Shown one piece after another: positions 36,920-46,200 of a stretch of DNA of 64,000 nucleotides; positions within the stretch are counted from its first letter, which is position 1, and every line of letters starts with the position of its first letter. The notes under the pieces are model-generated. The model was not told the origin of the DNA and ran no database searches. It saw only the letters and a list, made by a program, of their open reading frames with translations. The stretch lies in the NCBI RefSeq assembly GCF_001661075.1, contig NZ_CP014870.1, positions 2,314,501 through 2,378,500 on the forward strand, written 5' to 3'. Position numbers and translations under genes: made by a program. The DNA is from Pseudomonas silesiensis (GTDB taxonomy: Bacteria; Pseudomonadota; Gammaproteobacteria; Pseudomonadales; Pseudomonadaceae).

Positions 36920-36945
36920 CCGCTGCTCATACCTGTAAGCAGCGG
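36920..36945. other. Hairpin before response regulator gene
   Basis: CCGCTGCT and AGCAGCGG form an 8-bp stem with a 10-base loop, with no T-run after it. It may be a weak terminator or an mRNA structure. Confidence 0.4.
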
Positions 36946-36991
36946 AATTCAGACCGCGAAGTCATTTACGTAATCAGGGAGTGACACAGTC

Positions 36992-37399
36992 ATGAGTCCA
37001 GTATCGACGACAGGTGAGTCGCGCCTTGACGGATTGATTCTTGTGGTTGAGGACGACCCGTTGATCCTGGAGTTTCTCTGCGAAATTCTTCAAGAGGAAG
37101 GGTTTGCGGTTGAGCCGCAGGCCAGTGCAGACGCCGCATCAGTCTATCTGGAGCGGCACTCCAATAAAGTTCGTCTATTGCTCACGGACATCACCATGCC
37201 TGGCAAACTCAATGGCGCGGATCTGGCCAACCAGTTCGGCGATCGCTGGCCGGACAAGCCGATCATGATCATGTCCGGCTTCGAAACCCCGAAATCCTCC
37301 GGGGTGCGGCATCAGGTTTCGTTCATCAAGAAGCCTTGGGCGCTCGGGCAACTGCTCGATTGTGTGCAAAATGCCTTGGATTCACACAAGACACTGTAG
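36992..37399 (+). CDS. Single-domain response regulator (receiver only)
   Basis: A 135-residue CheY-like receiver. The acidic pair is in LVVEDDPL, the phospho-acceptor Asp is in LLLTDITMPG (near residue 66), followed by MIMSGFET and the conserved Lys in FIKKPWAL. No output domain, so it works through protein contact. No histidine kinase is adjacent. Confidence 0.9.
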   Translation: MSPVSTTGESRLDGLILVVEDDPLILEFLCEILQEEGFAVEPQASADAASVYLERHSNKVRLLLTDITMPGKLNGADLANQFGDRWPDKPIMIMSGFETPKSSGVRHQVSFIKKPWALGQLLDCVQNALDSHKTL

Positions 37400-37459
37400 G
37401 AGCACGGTGGTGTACATTGCATGAAATACCCGCCTGGCTCTTGCAAAAGGAAGTGCCCT

Positions 37460-38128
37460 TTGCCTGCTCACCACTCCATCTTCAACACCCCATACCGCGC
37501 CTTTCTATTCGACATGGATGGCACCGTCCTCAATTCCATCGCCGCCGCCGAACGGATCTGGACCGCCTGGGCCGTGCGCCATAAGGTCGATGTCGAGTCT
37601 TTCCTACCGACTATCCATGGTGCCCGTGCCATCGACACGATCAATCGTCTGGCGCTGTCCGGGGTGAATGCCGAGGCTGAAGCGGCATTTATCACTGAGG
37701 CGGAAATCGAAGATGTCGAGGGGATAGTCGAGGTGGCGAGCGCCGCTCGCTTCCTCAAATCGTTGCCAGCCAATCAATGGGCCATCGTCACCTCCGCGCC
37801 CAGGGCGTTGGCACGGAGGCGGATGGCCGCGGCGGGGATTCCGCAACCCGAGGTGATGGTCACTGCCGAAGACGTCAGCGCCGGCAAACCCGATCCTGCA
37901 GGTTATCGACTGGCGGCCAGGCGGCTGGGTGTCGAGGTGACCAAGTGCCTGGTTTTCGAAGATGCGGCGGTGGGGATTCTCGCGGCTGAGGCGGCGGGGG
38001 CGGGCCTTGTGGTGATGACATCGACCCATGTTCATCCGATCGAGACGCCACATGCGACGCTGGTCAGCTATGACAGGGTGACCGCAGTAGTGGATTCCGA
38101 CGGCCAGCTTCGTCTTCACACCCTCTAA
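37460..38128 (+). CDS. HAD-superfamily hydrolase (phosphatase)
   Basis: A ~222-residue HAD hydrolase of the sugar/glycerol phosphatase group. Motif I is FLFDMDGTVLNS, motif II is IVTSAPRALARR, and motifs III/IV are GKPDPAGYRLAARRLG and CLVFEDAAVGILAAEAAG. I chose TTG at 37460 because AAGGAAG lies 6 bases before it; ATG at 37421 in the same frame would add 13 residues not typical of the family. Confidence 0.86.
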   Translation: MPAHHSIFNTPYRAFLFDMDGTVLNSIAAAERIWTAWAVRHKVDVESFLPTIHGARAIDTINRLALSGVNAEAEAAFITEAEIEDVEGIVEVASAARFLKSLPANQWAIVTSAPRALARRRMAAAGIPQPEVMVTAEDVSAGKPDPAGYRLAARRLGVEVTKCLVFEDAAVGILAAEAAGAGLVVMTSTHVHPIETPHATLVSYDRVTAVVDSDGQLRLHTL

Positions 38129-38129
38129 C

Positions 38130-38245
38130 TGTGGGAGCGAGACCGACTTGCCAGCGAAAGCGGTCTTTCAGACACATCAATGCTGAATGTACCGACGCTT
38201 TCGCTGCGGGCGGCGATCCGACAAGCCAGCTCCTGCAGGGGGGTT
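38130..38245. repeat. REP pair (BIME), diverged
   Basis: CTGTGGGAGCGAGACCGACT and a facing GACAAGCCAGCTCCTGCAGG about 90 bases later, between a + and a - gene. Confidence 0.6.
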
Positions 38246-38253
38246 ATGGTGTT

Positions 38254-38913
38254 TCAGTAAATCCCGGGAATCAACCGCCAGCTTCGGCTGCAATAAGCCT
38301 CGTATTCATTACCAAACTGCGCCCTCAACAGCGCTTCTTCTGCATGGATGCGCGCTACCAGCGGAATCATTGTCAGCGCGACCAGCAACAGGCCGACGCC
38401 CGAGCGAAACGCCAGCGCCCAACCCACGGCAGTGATCAACATCCCGAGGTAGCTGGGGTTGCGCAACTTGCGATAGATCCCGTCGGTGACCAGGCGATGC
38501 CCCGGTTGAATCGCCACCAGTCCACTGAAGCGATTGCCCAGCACAAACACCGGCCACAGCCGCAGTGCACCGCCGATGATGAACAGCAGGACACCGAGCC
38601 AGCGCACGCCCTCGCCACCGAAGGTCCAGAAATCGATTCGGTCCGTGTAGGCCGGCAAAAAACCGCTCAATAGTCCAATCACCCCGAACGCCGGAAGCAC
38701 CCAACGATTGGCCCGGTCCTCACGTTCGCCGGAGCTCAGGTTGACCTCGGTGAACAGCGAGGCGATTGCCATCACCAGGGTTGCCAGCACCACGACCACC
38801 AGCGGCGCATGGGAAAAAAACGCTGCAAACCCGCCCATCCCCCACACCGCGAGCCCCAGGTAGGCGAGGGTGACAACGATGGCGAAAAGCGCCAGCCTGG
38901 CGGAGATTTTCAT
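38254..38913 (-). CDS. Isoprenylcysteine methyltransferase-family (ICMT) membrane protein
   Basis: A 219-residue multi-pass membrane protein. The C-terminal ICMT/phospholipid methyltransferase pattern is clear: VTDGIYRKLRNPSYLGMLIT followed by EEALLRAQFGNEYEAYCSRS. Such bacterial proteins methylate unknown substrates with S-adenosylmethionine. GGGAG stands 7 bases before the ATG at 38913; a start 7 codons further upstream is less likely. Confidence 0.86.
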   Translation of the reverse strand: MKISARLALFAIVVTLAYLGLAVWGMGGFAAFFSHAPLVVVVLATLVMAIASLFTEVNLSSGEREDRANRWVLPAFGVIGLLSGFLPAYTDRIDFWTFGGEGVRWLGVLLFIIGGALRLWPVFVLGNRFSGLVAIQPGHRLVTDGIYRKLRNPSYLGMLITAVGWALAFRSGVGLLLVALTMIPLVARIHAEEALLRAQFGNEYEAYCSRSWRLIPGIY

Positions 38914-38976
38914 GATCGAACTCCCAAGGGGCATATCACAAAGTGTAGGAGCTGCCGCAGGCTGCCCACGCAGCGC

Positions 38977-39924
38977 CTACGCCGCGTAGTCAGTCCGGGC
39001 ATTGCGCCGAATCACCTGTGGCGGCTGGCCGAACGCCCGAAGGAACGCTTCTCGCATGCGCCGACGGTCGCTGAAGCCGGTCTCGACGGCAATCTGATCA
39101 AGATTCAACCGTCCGCGTTCCAGCAACTGTCGGGCTGCTTCCAGGCGCAGGTTCTCGATGGCCTTGGCCGGCGACTGGCCGGTTTCGGCGCGAAAGGCCC
39201 GGCTGAATTGCCGAGGGCTGAGGCGCGCCACGTCCGCCAGGTGCTCCACCGACAAGGCCTCGGCGAGGTGTTCCCGGGCATAGCCCAGCACGGTCTGGAT
39301 GCGGTCGGATTTCGGTTCCAGGTCCAGCAGTGCCGAGTGCTGCGACTGACCGCCTGCACGGCGGTGGTACATCACCAGCTTCTGTGCCACGGAACGGGCC
39401 AGTTCGGCGCCGTGATCCTTTTCCACCATGGCCAGCGCCAGGTCGATGCCGGCGGTCATTCCGGCGGACGTCCAGATCGAACCGTCGATGACGTAGATGC
39501 GGTCTTCTTCGACCTTGATCGACGGGAACCGCGCTTGCAGGTCCCGAGCGTACGCCCAATGGGTGGTCGCCCGTCGACCGTCCAGCAAACCGGCCTGGGC
39601 CAGGACAAAGGCGCCGGAGCAGATCGATGCCGTGCGGCGAGCAGTCTTGACGCTGGCGCGCAGGTAATTCAGCACCCCCTCGGGCGCCTGCTGGAGGATG
39701 GCATCGCCGCCGACCACGATCACCGTATCGAACACCCGCTCATCGAACTCCTCGGTGCCGACACTCAGGCCACCGGAGGCGCGTAGCGGGCGGCCGTGCT
39801 CGGACAACACGCTGACGTCATACAGCGCTTCGCCGGCGCTGAAGTTGGCGTATTCGAACACTGGCATGGCCGCCAGCGCCATGGACTGGAAACCTTCAAA
39901 AACGACAAACGCCACGCAAGTCAT
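38977..39924 (-). CDS. GlxA-type AraC regulator with DJ-1/PfpI domain
   Basis: A 315-residue regulator. Residues ~1-190 form a DJ-1/PfpI-like class I amidotransferase domain (IVVGGDAIL; the nucleophile Cys in TASICSGAFVLAQAG), used as a sensor. Residues ~215-305 hold AraC HTH motifs (LSVEHLADVARLSPRQFSRA; LDQIAVETGFSDRRRMREAF). It is divergent from the SDR gene 125 bases away, which is its most likely target. Confidence 0.9.
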   Translation of the reverse strand: MTCVAFVVFEGFQSMALAAMPVFEYANFSAGEALYDVSVLSEHGRPLRASGGLSVGTEEFDERVFDTVIVVGGDAILQQAPEGVLNYLRASVKTARRTASICSGAFVLAQAGLLDGRRATTHWAYARDLQARFPSIKVEEDRIYVIDGSIWTSAGMTAGIDLALAMVEKDHGAELARSVAQKLVMYHRRAGGQSQHSALLDLEPKSDRIQTVLGYAREHLAEALSVEHLADVARLSPRQFSRAFRAETGQSPAKAIENLRLEAARQLLERGRLNLDQIAVETGFSDRRRMREAFLRAFGQPPQVIRRNARTDYAA

Positions 39925-40049
39925 CGCCAGTTCCTCAAAGGGTCATGTCCTGAAAACGTACTTTAAACGTCATTTGCCAAGCGCGTCAGCCCATTTATAA
40001 CGGATCACTCCCCGGCGAATCTATCGTCTCACTGTGAAGGAAAATCGAC

Positions 40050-40841
40050 ATGGCCCTCTCATCCAAAGGCACCGCACTGATCACTGGCGCATCTTCGGGC
40101 ATCGGCGCGGTCTACGCCGAGCGTCTCGCCCGGCAAGGTTTCGACTTGATTCTGGTCGCCCGCAGCCGGAGCAAGTTGAACGGCCTGGCCAATCAGCTCA
40201 GCAACCAGACCGGCCGCGCGGTGGAAGTGGTCGCCGCCGACCTGAAAGACAAAGCCGACCTGCTGCGAGTCGAAGAGATACTGCGCCACGACGCGAGCAT
40301 CACCTTGCTGGTCAACAATGCCGGGGTCGGCGGCGTCATGCCATTGCTGGGCAGCCCGGTGGACGACATGGAAGACATGATCACCCTCAACGTCACGGCG
40401 TTGATGCGCCTGGCTTACGCGGTGGTACCCGGCTTCGTCGCCCGCGGCACCGGAACCGTGATCAACATCGCTTCGATCGTGGCCATCGCTCCGCAAATTC
40501 TCAACGGCGTGTACGGCGGGACCAAGGCCTTCGTCCTGGGCTTGAGCCAGTCGATGCATCACGAGCTGGCCGACAAAGGCGTGCGCATCCAGGCCGTATT
40601 GCCCGGTGCCACTGCCACGGACTTCTGGAGCGAGGCCGGCAACCCGGTAGAAAACCTGCCGCAGGAGATCGTAATGTCCGCCGAGGACATGGTCGACGCC
40701 GCCCTGGCGGGCTTGGCCCAAGGCGAAGTGGTGACCATTCCCGGCCTGCACGACGGCGAGCAGTGGGACCGCTATGAAAGCCAGCGCATAACGCTGGCCG
40801 GGTTGTTCGGCAACTCCACGGCGGCACCGCGTTATCGCTGA
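40050..40841 (+). CDS. Short-chain dehydrogenase/reductase
   Basis: A 263-residue classical SDR: NAD(P)-binding TGASSGIG near residue 14, LVNNAGVGG near 90, active-site Ser in NIASIVAIA and the YGGTK catalytic pair near 155. Substrate unknown. GAAGGA lies before the ATG. It is divergent from the GlxA-type regulator gene. Confidence 0.9.
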   Translation: MALSSKGTALITGASSGIGAVYAERLARQGFDLILVARSRSKLNGLANQLSNQTGRAVEVVAADLKDKADLLRVEEILRHDASITLLVNNAGVGGVMPLLGSPVDDMEDMITLNVTALMRLAYAVVPGFVARGTGTVINIASIVAIAPQILNGVYGGTKAFVLGLSQSMHHELADKGVRIQAVLPGATATDFWSEAGNPVENLPQEIVMSAEDMVDAALAGLAQGEVVTIPGLHDGEQWDRYESQRITLAGLFGNSTAAPRYR

Positions 40842-40947
40842 CACGACAAGTCCGGGGGCCGGGGTGAACTAAGCTAGGGTAATGAGCGTTCACCCTTGGC
40901 TCGTTGAAACGATCGAGGAGCCGGTGGCGTGCCAAAGGGGAGCCACC

Positions 40948-41877
40948 ATGCTTCACATCAGAACACCATTGATTCTGCACCCAGGCCTGTCGACCCCGAC
41001 CCGACGCATCTGGCTCAAACTGGAAAACCTGCAACCCAGCGGTTCGTTCAAACTGCGCGGCATGGGGCTGTTGTGTACCCAGGCAAAGGCGCAGGGCAAA
41101 CGCAAAGTGGTTTGCCCCTCTGCTGGCAACGCCGGTTTCGCCACGGCCGTGGCCGCCGCCAGTCTGGGCCTGAAAGCCTGCATCGTGGTGCCGCATACCA
41201 CCCCGGAAACCACCCGCGCCAGAATCCGCAAGACCGGTGCCGAGGTGATCGTGCATGGCAAGGTCTGGGACGATGCCAATCAGAAGGCCATGGAGCTGGC
41301 ACAGGGTGCCCACACCGAATATGTGCCGGCCTTCGATCATCCGGTGTTGTGGGAGGGGCACAGCAGCATGGTCGATGAAATTCTCGAGGACTGTCCTCAG
41401 GTCGATACCCTGGTGACGTCGGTCGGGGGCGGTGGCTTGCTGGCGGGGATCCTCACCGGCTTGATCCGCCATGGCCGCATGGACTGCCGGATCGTCGCCT
41501 GCGAAACCCAGGGCGCCGCTTCTTTCTCGGCGGCGCTTGCTGCCGGGCATCCAGTCCGATTGCCGCGTATCGACACGGTCGCCACCTCTCTCGGCGCGGC
41601 TCAAGTGGCCGCCTGGCCGGTGCAGCACATCCACGATTTTGCTCACCAATGCGTGGTGCTCAGCGATGACGAGGCGATCATGGGCGTGGTGCGTTATGCC
41701 AACGACCTGCGACAGTTGGTCGAACCGGCGTGCGGGGTTTCATTGGCGATCGGCTACCTGGACCATCCGGCGATTGCCGATGCCCGGGACGTAGTGATCG
41801 TGGTGTGTGGCGGGGTGAATATCAGTGCGCAGAAGGTTGCCGGGTGGGCGCGTTTGTCCACCGCGAGCGAAAAATAG
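40948..41877 (+). CDS. PLP-dependent serine/threonine dehydratase-like enzyme
   Basis: A 309-residue fold-type II pyridoxal-phosphate enzyme. The PLP lysine is in LQPSGSFKLRGMG, an SAGNAG substrate loop is in VVCPSAGNAGFA, and the phosphate-binding glycine loop is TSVGGGGLLAG. It has no regulatory C-terminal domain, resembling the short L-serine dehydratase (liver SDH-like) group. AGGGGAG precedes the ATG; in-frame codons upstream are not supported. Confidence 0.88.
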   Translation: MLHIRTPLILHPGLSTPTRRIWLKLENLQPSGSFKLRGMGLLCTQAKAQGKRKVVCPSAGNAGFATAVAAASLGLKACIVVPHTTPETTRARIRKTGAEVIVHGKVWDDANQKAMELAQGAHTEYVPAFDHPVLWEGHSSMVDEILEDCPQVDTLVTSVGGGGLLAGILTGLIRHGRMDCRIVACETQGAASFSAALAAGHPVRLPRIDTVATSLGAAQVAAWPVQHIHDFAHQCVVLSDDEAIMGVVRYANDLRQLVEPACGVSLAIGYLDHPAIADARDVVIVVCGGVNISAQKVAGWARLSTASEK

Positions 41878-41946
41878 AGAGAAAGCGAAGGCAGGGCCGG
41901 AAACCCTCTCCGGGTGTCACAAGCCCCACCGCTCATTTTTCAGTGA

Positions 41947-42264
41947 TCATTGCCCGGCAGGCGTGCCTTCCTGAACCAGAATGGCTCGGGCCAGCTCTTC
42001 ATCGCTTGCCTTCAGGCCAGGATTGTTCTGGCGAACCTGCTGTAATACCGACTCCAGGTACACCCCACGAATCGTGCCGCCACTGGCCACGAAGCTGGAA
42101 GCGTCATCCCGGGCGGGAATCATCATTTTGTCATCCTTGAAGGTCGAATACAGGGACGCGGAAAGACCCGCCGAGGTGGCGACATCGCTTGCATCCACAT
42201 CGGCCAGGGCCGAACCGACGGGCAAGCAAAGCACTAGCGAAGAGATGAGAAACAGGCGGCGCAT
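41947..42264 (-). CDS. DUF2388 exported small protein
   Basis: A 105-residue Pseudomonas-type DUF2388 protein with a signal peptide (MRRLFLISSLVLCLPVGSALA). The family core RDDASSFVASGGTIRGVYLE and DEELARAIL is present. Function unknown; periplasmic. GGAGGA is 7 bases before the ATG at 42264, so the longer open frame is not used. Confidence 0.86.
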   Translation of the reverse strand: MRRLFLISSLVLCLPVGSALADVDASDVATSAGLSASLYSTFKDDKMMIPARDDASSFVASGGTIRGVYLESVLQQVRQNNPGLKASDEELARAILVQEGTPAGQ

Positions 42265-42380
42265 GACGGAGTCCTCCGAAAGCATGAAGCGTAAAGGAAG
42301 TGCTACATACCTTAAGATGCCTGATGGCACTCAGTAGTTCCTTGCCGCACAAACTATCACTTCAACCAATAACCGCGATC

Positions 42381-42407
42381 CCTGTAGGAGCTGGCTTGCC
42401 CGGTGAG
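42381..42407. repeat. Single REP unit
   Basis: CCTGTAGGAGCTGGCTTGCC in the gap between divergent genes; no partner seen. Confidence 0.5.
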
Positions 42408-42532
42408 GTTCAAGACGGTATCTACAGGGCCACTCGTGCCAATCCAGAACAATTGTATTGCCCCTACCTGTCTGTTTCCCCACCGCGGGGCTGCGTACCT
42501 TGGGTTCATTGCAACCAGACAAGGATCTCCCC

Positions 42533-43471
42533 ATGCTGCACCGATTGGTACTGCCGTTTGCCCTGTTGTTCTCCCTCAATGCCGCCCACGCCGCGGAAGC
42601 CGAAAAATGGTACCCGTCGAAATACGGCGCCAAGGATGAGATCGGCGCGCTCAATCTATTGAACGCCGAGTCGGTGCTCAACGCCGCGACACTGATCAAG
42701 ACGGGCAAAACCTACCCCTTGGCCGTGCCCATCGATAAAAACCTGCCGGCCTTCCGCCATCGCAGTTTTCACCTGACCAACATCCAGCCCGGCGAAGCCG
42801 GCGGCACCACCATGGGGCCGAACAAGTTCACCTTCAACGATGAGCTGGTGGTGGGCTGGACCGGCGTCGGCACCCAACTCAACGGCATCGGCCACATCGG
42901 CATCGACAATGTCTATTACAACGGCAACCGCGCCGCGGACTTCGTGACCGTGGAAGGGGTGCAGAAACTCGGCATCGAAAAAGTCCCGCCCATCGTCACC
43001 CGAGGCGTGGTGCTGGACATGACAGCGGTGTACGGCAGCGCCATCGTGCCGGAGAAAACCGAGTTCAGCGTCGCCGACATCCAGAAAGCCCTGGACCTGC
43101 AAGGCATTACCATCCAGAAGGGCGATGTGGTGCTGTTCAACACCGGTTGGCTGGAATTGCTGGGCAAGGACAACGAGAAATTTCTCGCCGTGGAGCCGGG
43201 TATCGGCATGGCGGCGGCCAAGTGGCTGGCGGACAAGCAGATCGTCGCATTCGGTGGCGATACCTGGGCGTCGGAAATCTACCCAGGCACAGACGGCCAG
43301 GAGTTCCCGGTCAATCAATTCATGCTGGCCAAAAACGGGATCTATAACCTCGAGCTGATCGACAGCCGCGCGCTGGTCCGGGACAAGGCCTGGGCGTTCA
43401 TGTTCGTGCTGGGGCAACCGCTGTACAAGGGTTCGACCCAGGTCAACATCAATCCGGTGGCCATTCGCTGA
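42533..43471 (+). CDS. Exported cyclase-family (kynurenine formamidase-like) hydrolase
   Basis: A 312-residue metal-dependent hydrolase of the cyclase family (PF04199), with a signal peptide (MLHRLVLPFALLFSLNAAHA) so probably periplasmic. Family marks: GALNLLNAESV, the metal-site region GTQLNGIGHIGIDNVYYNG (H in GHIG replaces the usual HxD layout), and GDTWASEIYP. AAGGA stands 7 bases before ATG. A terminator follows. The LysR gene downstream may regulate it. Confidence 0.86.
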   Translation: MLHRLVLPFALLFSLNAAHAAEAEKWYPSKYGAKDEIGALNLLNAESVLNAATLIKTGKTYPLAVPIDKNLPAFRHRSFHLTNIQPGEAGGTTMGPNKFTFNDELVVGWTGVGTQLNGIGHIGIDNVYYNGNRAADFVTVEGVQKLGIEKVPPIVTRGVVLDMTAVYGSAIVPEKTEFSVADIQKALDLQGITIQKGDVVLFNTGWLELLGKDNEKFLAVEPGIGMAAAKWLADKQIVAFGGDTWASEIYPGTDGQEFPVNQFMLAKNGIYNLELIDSRALVRDKAWAFMFVLGQPLYKGSTQVNINPVAIR

Positions 43472-43490
43472 CACCCATCTTTAACTCGCA

Positions 43491-43528
43491 ACGGGCCCGG
43501 GGATGACTTTATCGCCTGGCCCGTTTTT
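43491..43528 (+). terminator. Intrinsic terminator after the cyclase gene
   Basis: ACGGGCC / GGCCCGT stem with a 20-base loop, followed by TTTTT, 20 bases after the stop. Confidence 0.72.
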
Positions 43529-43559
43529 GTCGTTGGATTGTCCTTTGAATAGAGAACAT

Positions 43560-44495
43560 ATGGATAAGGTTCCTTCCCTTTGCAGCATCGCGGCACGTCT
43601 GCGCCTCAAACAATTGCGCCTGCTGATCGCCCTGGATGATCGCGGGTCACTGCACAAGGCCGCCGAGCACATTTCGATTTCCCAGTCCGGCGCCACCAAG
43701 GCCTTGCATGAGGTCGAATCGATGATCGGCATGCCGCTGTTCGAACGCCAGCCCAAAGGCCTGGTGGCCAATGAAATGGGCCGGTGCATGATTCGTTATG
43801 CGCGGCTGATCTACAGCGACGTCGCGCACCTGCGCGAAGAAATGATCAGCATCATGCAGGGCCAGGGCGGGCGGCTGTCGGTGGGGGTGATCATGGGGGC
43901 CGTGCCGCTGCTGACTCGGGCCTTGACCGAGTTGCGGCTCAAGCAGCCGCAGCTGTCGGTCGAACTGGTGGAAAACACCAGCGCCACCTTGCTCGGCTTG
44001 CTGGATCAGGGACGGCTGGACCTGGCCATTTGCCGCGCCAGCGTCGGCCAGCGCTCGGCCACTTACGACTGCATCGAATTGACCGAGGAGCCCTTGGCGG
44101 TGGTCGCCAGCAAGCAGCATCCGCTGGCCGCCGCCGACGCCTTGCAGCTATCGCAGTTGAGCGACTACCGCTGGGTGGTCTATCCCAAGGACATGCCGAT
44201 GCGCCAGGCCCTGGAGCGTGAACTCAACGAGGCGGGCCTGCAGGTGCCGCGTTATCCCCTGGAAACCTCGTCGACCTTCGCCACCATCTTGCTGGTGCAG
44301 CAGGATCCGACCCTGTTGGCGGTGATCCCGGTGGAAGTCGCCCGATTCTGCGAGCAGTTCGACCTGCTGGTGAAACTGCCGGTGTCGATGCGGGCCTTGA
44401 TCGAACCTTACGGGGTGATCAGCCGGGCCGGCGCCGACCTGTCGCCGGCGGCGGCCCTGTTGATCAACGAATTGCAGCAGGACCTGACTACTTGA
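43560..44495 (+). CDS. LysR-type transcriptional regulator
   Basis: A 311-residue LysR regulator. The winged HTH is at residues ~13-70 (LRLLIALDDRGSLHKAAEHI, SQSGATKALHEVE), followed by the two-lobed effector domain. A terminator separates it from the cyclase gene, so it has its own promoter. Candidate targets are the adjacent cyclase or the divergent ADH/MFS unit further right. Confidence 0.9.
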   Translation: MDKVPSLCSIAARLRLKQLRLLIALDDRGSLHKAAEHISISQSGATKALHEVESMIGMPLFERQPKGLVANEMGRCMIRYARLIYSDVAHLREEMISIMQGQGGRLSVGVIMGAVPLLTRALTELRLKQPQLSVELVENTSATLLGLLDQGRLDLAICRASVGQRSATYDCIELTEEPLAVVASKQHPLAAADALQLSQLSDYRWVVYPKDMPMRQALERELNEAGLQVPRYPLETSSTFATILLVQQDPTLLAVIPVEVARFCEQFDLLVKLPVSMRALIEPYGVISRAGADLSPAAALLINELQQDLTT

Positions 44496-44562
44496 TCACG
44501 ATCGGATTCACTGGCACCCCGGTGCCGCCGACGATCTTCAATGGCGCGGCTGTCTTACGTCT
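44490..44562 (-). pseudogene. C-terminal scrap of a cyclase-family gene
   Basis: Minus-strand reading gives TAAPLKIVGGTGVPVNPIVI then K and stop, which looks like the C-terminal strand of cyclase-family (PF04199) hydrolases. The rest of the gene is missing. Its stop overlaps the LysR end by a few bases. Evidence is one short match by eye, so it is tentative. Confidence 0.45.
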
Positions 44563-44569
44563 GGATCTG

Positions 44570-44606
44570 ACTGTGTAGGAGCAGCCAGCGGCAGCTCCGA
44601 CAGGGG
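44570..44606. repeat. Degenerate REP-like hairpin
   Basis: TGTGTAGGAGCAGCC faces GGCAGCTCCGACAGG in an imperfect hairpin similar to the other REP units. Confidence 0.4.
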
Positions 44607-44627
44607 ATTGATGTTGACCCGGGGGGA

Positions 44628-44942
44628 TTATTTGATCGGTGAGAAATCAGCGGGGATCAGCAATTTCGACTCCATCTTCTCCAGCATCGCAAACGCGATC
44701 GGCACAAAGCCCTCAAGCCAATCCGGGTCCTGATACAACGCGGCGCGTTTCCTGATCCGGTCATCCAGGCTCTCGTAGGCCCAGATATGAATCACCTGGT
44801 TCAGCTCGCCGATTTCGGTGTACCACCAGCCCACCAGGGTGGCGTAGCGGGAGATCACCGGCAGGCCGTTTTCCTCGAAGTGCTTGAGGTAGGTCTGCAT
44901 TTTTCCGATGTGGAGGGTGTAGGTGCGCATTTCGTAAAACAT
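44628..44942 (-). CDS. NIPSNAP-family protein
   Basis: A 104-residue dimeric alpha/beta-barrel protein of the NIPSNAP family (MFYEMRTYTLHIGKMQTYLK; VIHIWAYESLDDRIRKRAAL). Function unknown; often found with catabolic genes. It lies 13 bases after the iron alcohol dehydrogenase on the same strand and should be co-transcribed. Confidence 0.88.
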   Translation of the reverse strand: MFYEMRTYTLHIGKMQTYLKHFEENGLPVISRYATLVGWWYTEIGELNQVIHIWAYESLDDRIRKRAALYQDPDWLEGFVPIAFAMLEKMESKLLIPADFSPIK

Positions 44943-44955
44943 GGGATGTGTTCTC

Positions 44956-46122
44956 TCAGGAATGAATGCCGTGGAAAGCGTTGCTGATGATCCGTTCGAT
45001 GTCGGCGGCGGTGGTCAGGCGCGGGTTGACCAGCACGTTGCCGCTGCGCATCGAGTCGCTGAGCATCTGCGGCATGTAGTCCAGATCCACGCCCAGGTCC
45101 TTGATGTTGCCGGGGATGCCGATGGCCTGGTTCAGCGCCACCACGTGTTCCATGACTTTGTGCCCGGCGCGGGCCGGGCTCAGGCCGTCGACGTTCTCGC
45201 CCATGGCGATGGCGATCTCGCGAAAAAGCTCCGGGCAGGCCGCCAGGTTGTATTCGATGACGTAGGGCAGCAGCGTGGCGTTGGCGATGCCATGGGGAAT
45301 GTTGAACACCCCGCCGAAGGTGTGGGAGATCGCATGCACGTTGCCCAGCTTCGATTGAGCGAACGCCACCCCGGCCAGGAACGAACCGAGCAGCATCTGT
45401 TCCCGGGCGTGCAAGTCCGAGCCGCTGAAAAACGCTTTTGGCAGATGCGTGCAGATCATCTTGATCGCTTGCAGGGCCAGGGCCTGGCTGACCGGGTTGG
45501 CTTGCTTGGAGACGTAGGATTCGATGGCATGGGTCAAGGCGTCCATGCCCGTGGCGGCGGTGATCGACGGCGGCAACTTCAGGGTCAGTTCGGCATCGAG
45601 AATCGCCAGTGTTGGAAACAGCGCCGGGCTGATGATCACCGTCTTGAACAGGGTCTTGGTGTTGGTGAACACCGTAGAGGCGGTGCATTCGCTGCCAGTG
45701 CCGGAGGTGGTCGGTATCGCGAAGATCGGCAACGGTGGCTGCAGCAGCTTGTCGTAGCCTTCGTAGTCGAGGATGTTGCCGGGGTTGGTGGCCATGGCCG
45801 CGACCCCCTTGGCGGTGTCGATGCTGCTGCCGCCGCCGACACCGATCACCGAATCGCAGTCATGGTTTTTCAGGAACGCCACGGCGCGCTCCAGCACATC
45901 GGTGGTGGGGTTGGGCTCGACCCCGGAAAACACTTCGTAGCTGACTTCGCTTTCGGCCAGCGAGGCAAAAAAGCCTTCCAGCACGCCCGATGCGATCAGC
46001 CCCTGATCGGTGACTACCAGCAGTTTTCTGCGCACATGGGGCTTGAGCAATGCACCGGCCTGACGCACCAGGCCGTTACCGCTCTTCAAGGTCGTGGGGA
46101 AGTAAAACTGAAAGGGGTTCAT
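44956..46122 (-). CDS. Iron-containing alcohol dehydrogenase
   Basis: A 388-residue group III (Fe-dependent) alcohol dehydrogenase. NAD-binding GVGGGSSIDTAKG near residue 100, then PTTSGTGSE near 140, and iron-ligand histidines in ATGMDALTHAIESY and the later GNVHAISHTFGG and IPHGIANA. Substrate unknown. It is divergent from the MFS gene across a 254-base region with a strong inverted repeat. Confidence 0.92.
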   Translation of the reverse strand: MNPFQFYFPTTLKSGNGLVRQAGALLKPHVRRKLLVVTDQGLIASGVLEGFFASLAESEVSYEVFSGVEPNPTTDVLERAVAFLKNHDCDSVIGVGGGSSIDTAKGVAAMATNPGNILDYEGYDKLLQPPLPIFAIPTTSGTGSECTASTVFTNTKTLFKTVIISPALFPTLAILDAELTLKLPPSITAATGMDALTHAIESYVSKQANPVSQALALQAIKMICTHLPKAFFSGSDLHAREQMLLGSFLAGVAFAQSKLGNVHAISHTFGGVFNIPHGIANATLLPYVIEYNLAACPELFREIAIAMGENVDGLSPARAGHKVMEHVVALNQAIGIPGNIKDLGVDLDYMPQMLSDSMRSGNVLVNPRLTTAADIERIISNAFHGIHS

Positions 46123-46200
46123 GGGTTTCTCCGGTACTTATTGGTGCGCAAACACTAATAAGCGCCGCAGACGCCCGATAATGAAAAGGTCTGATCCGGT

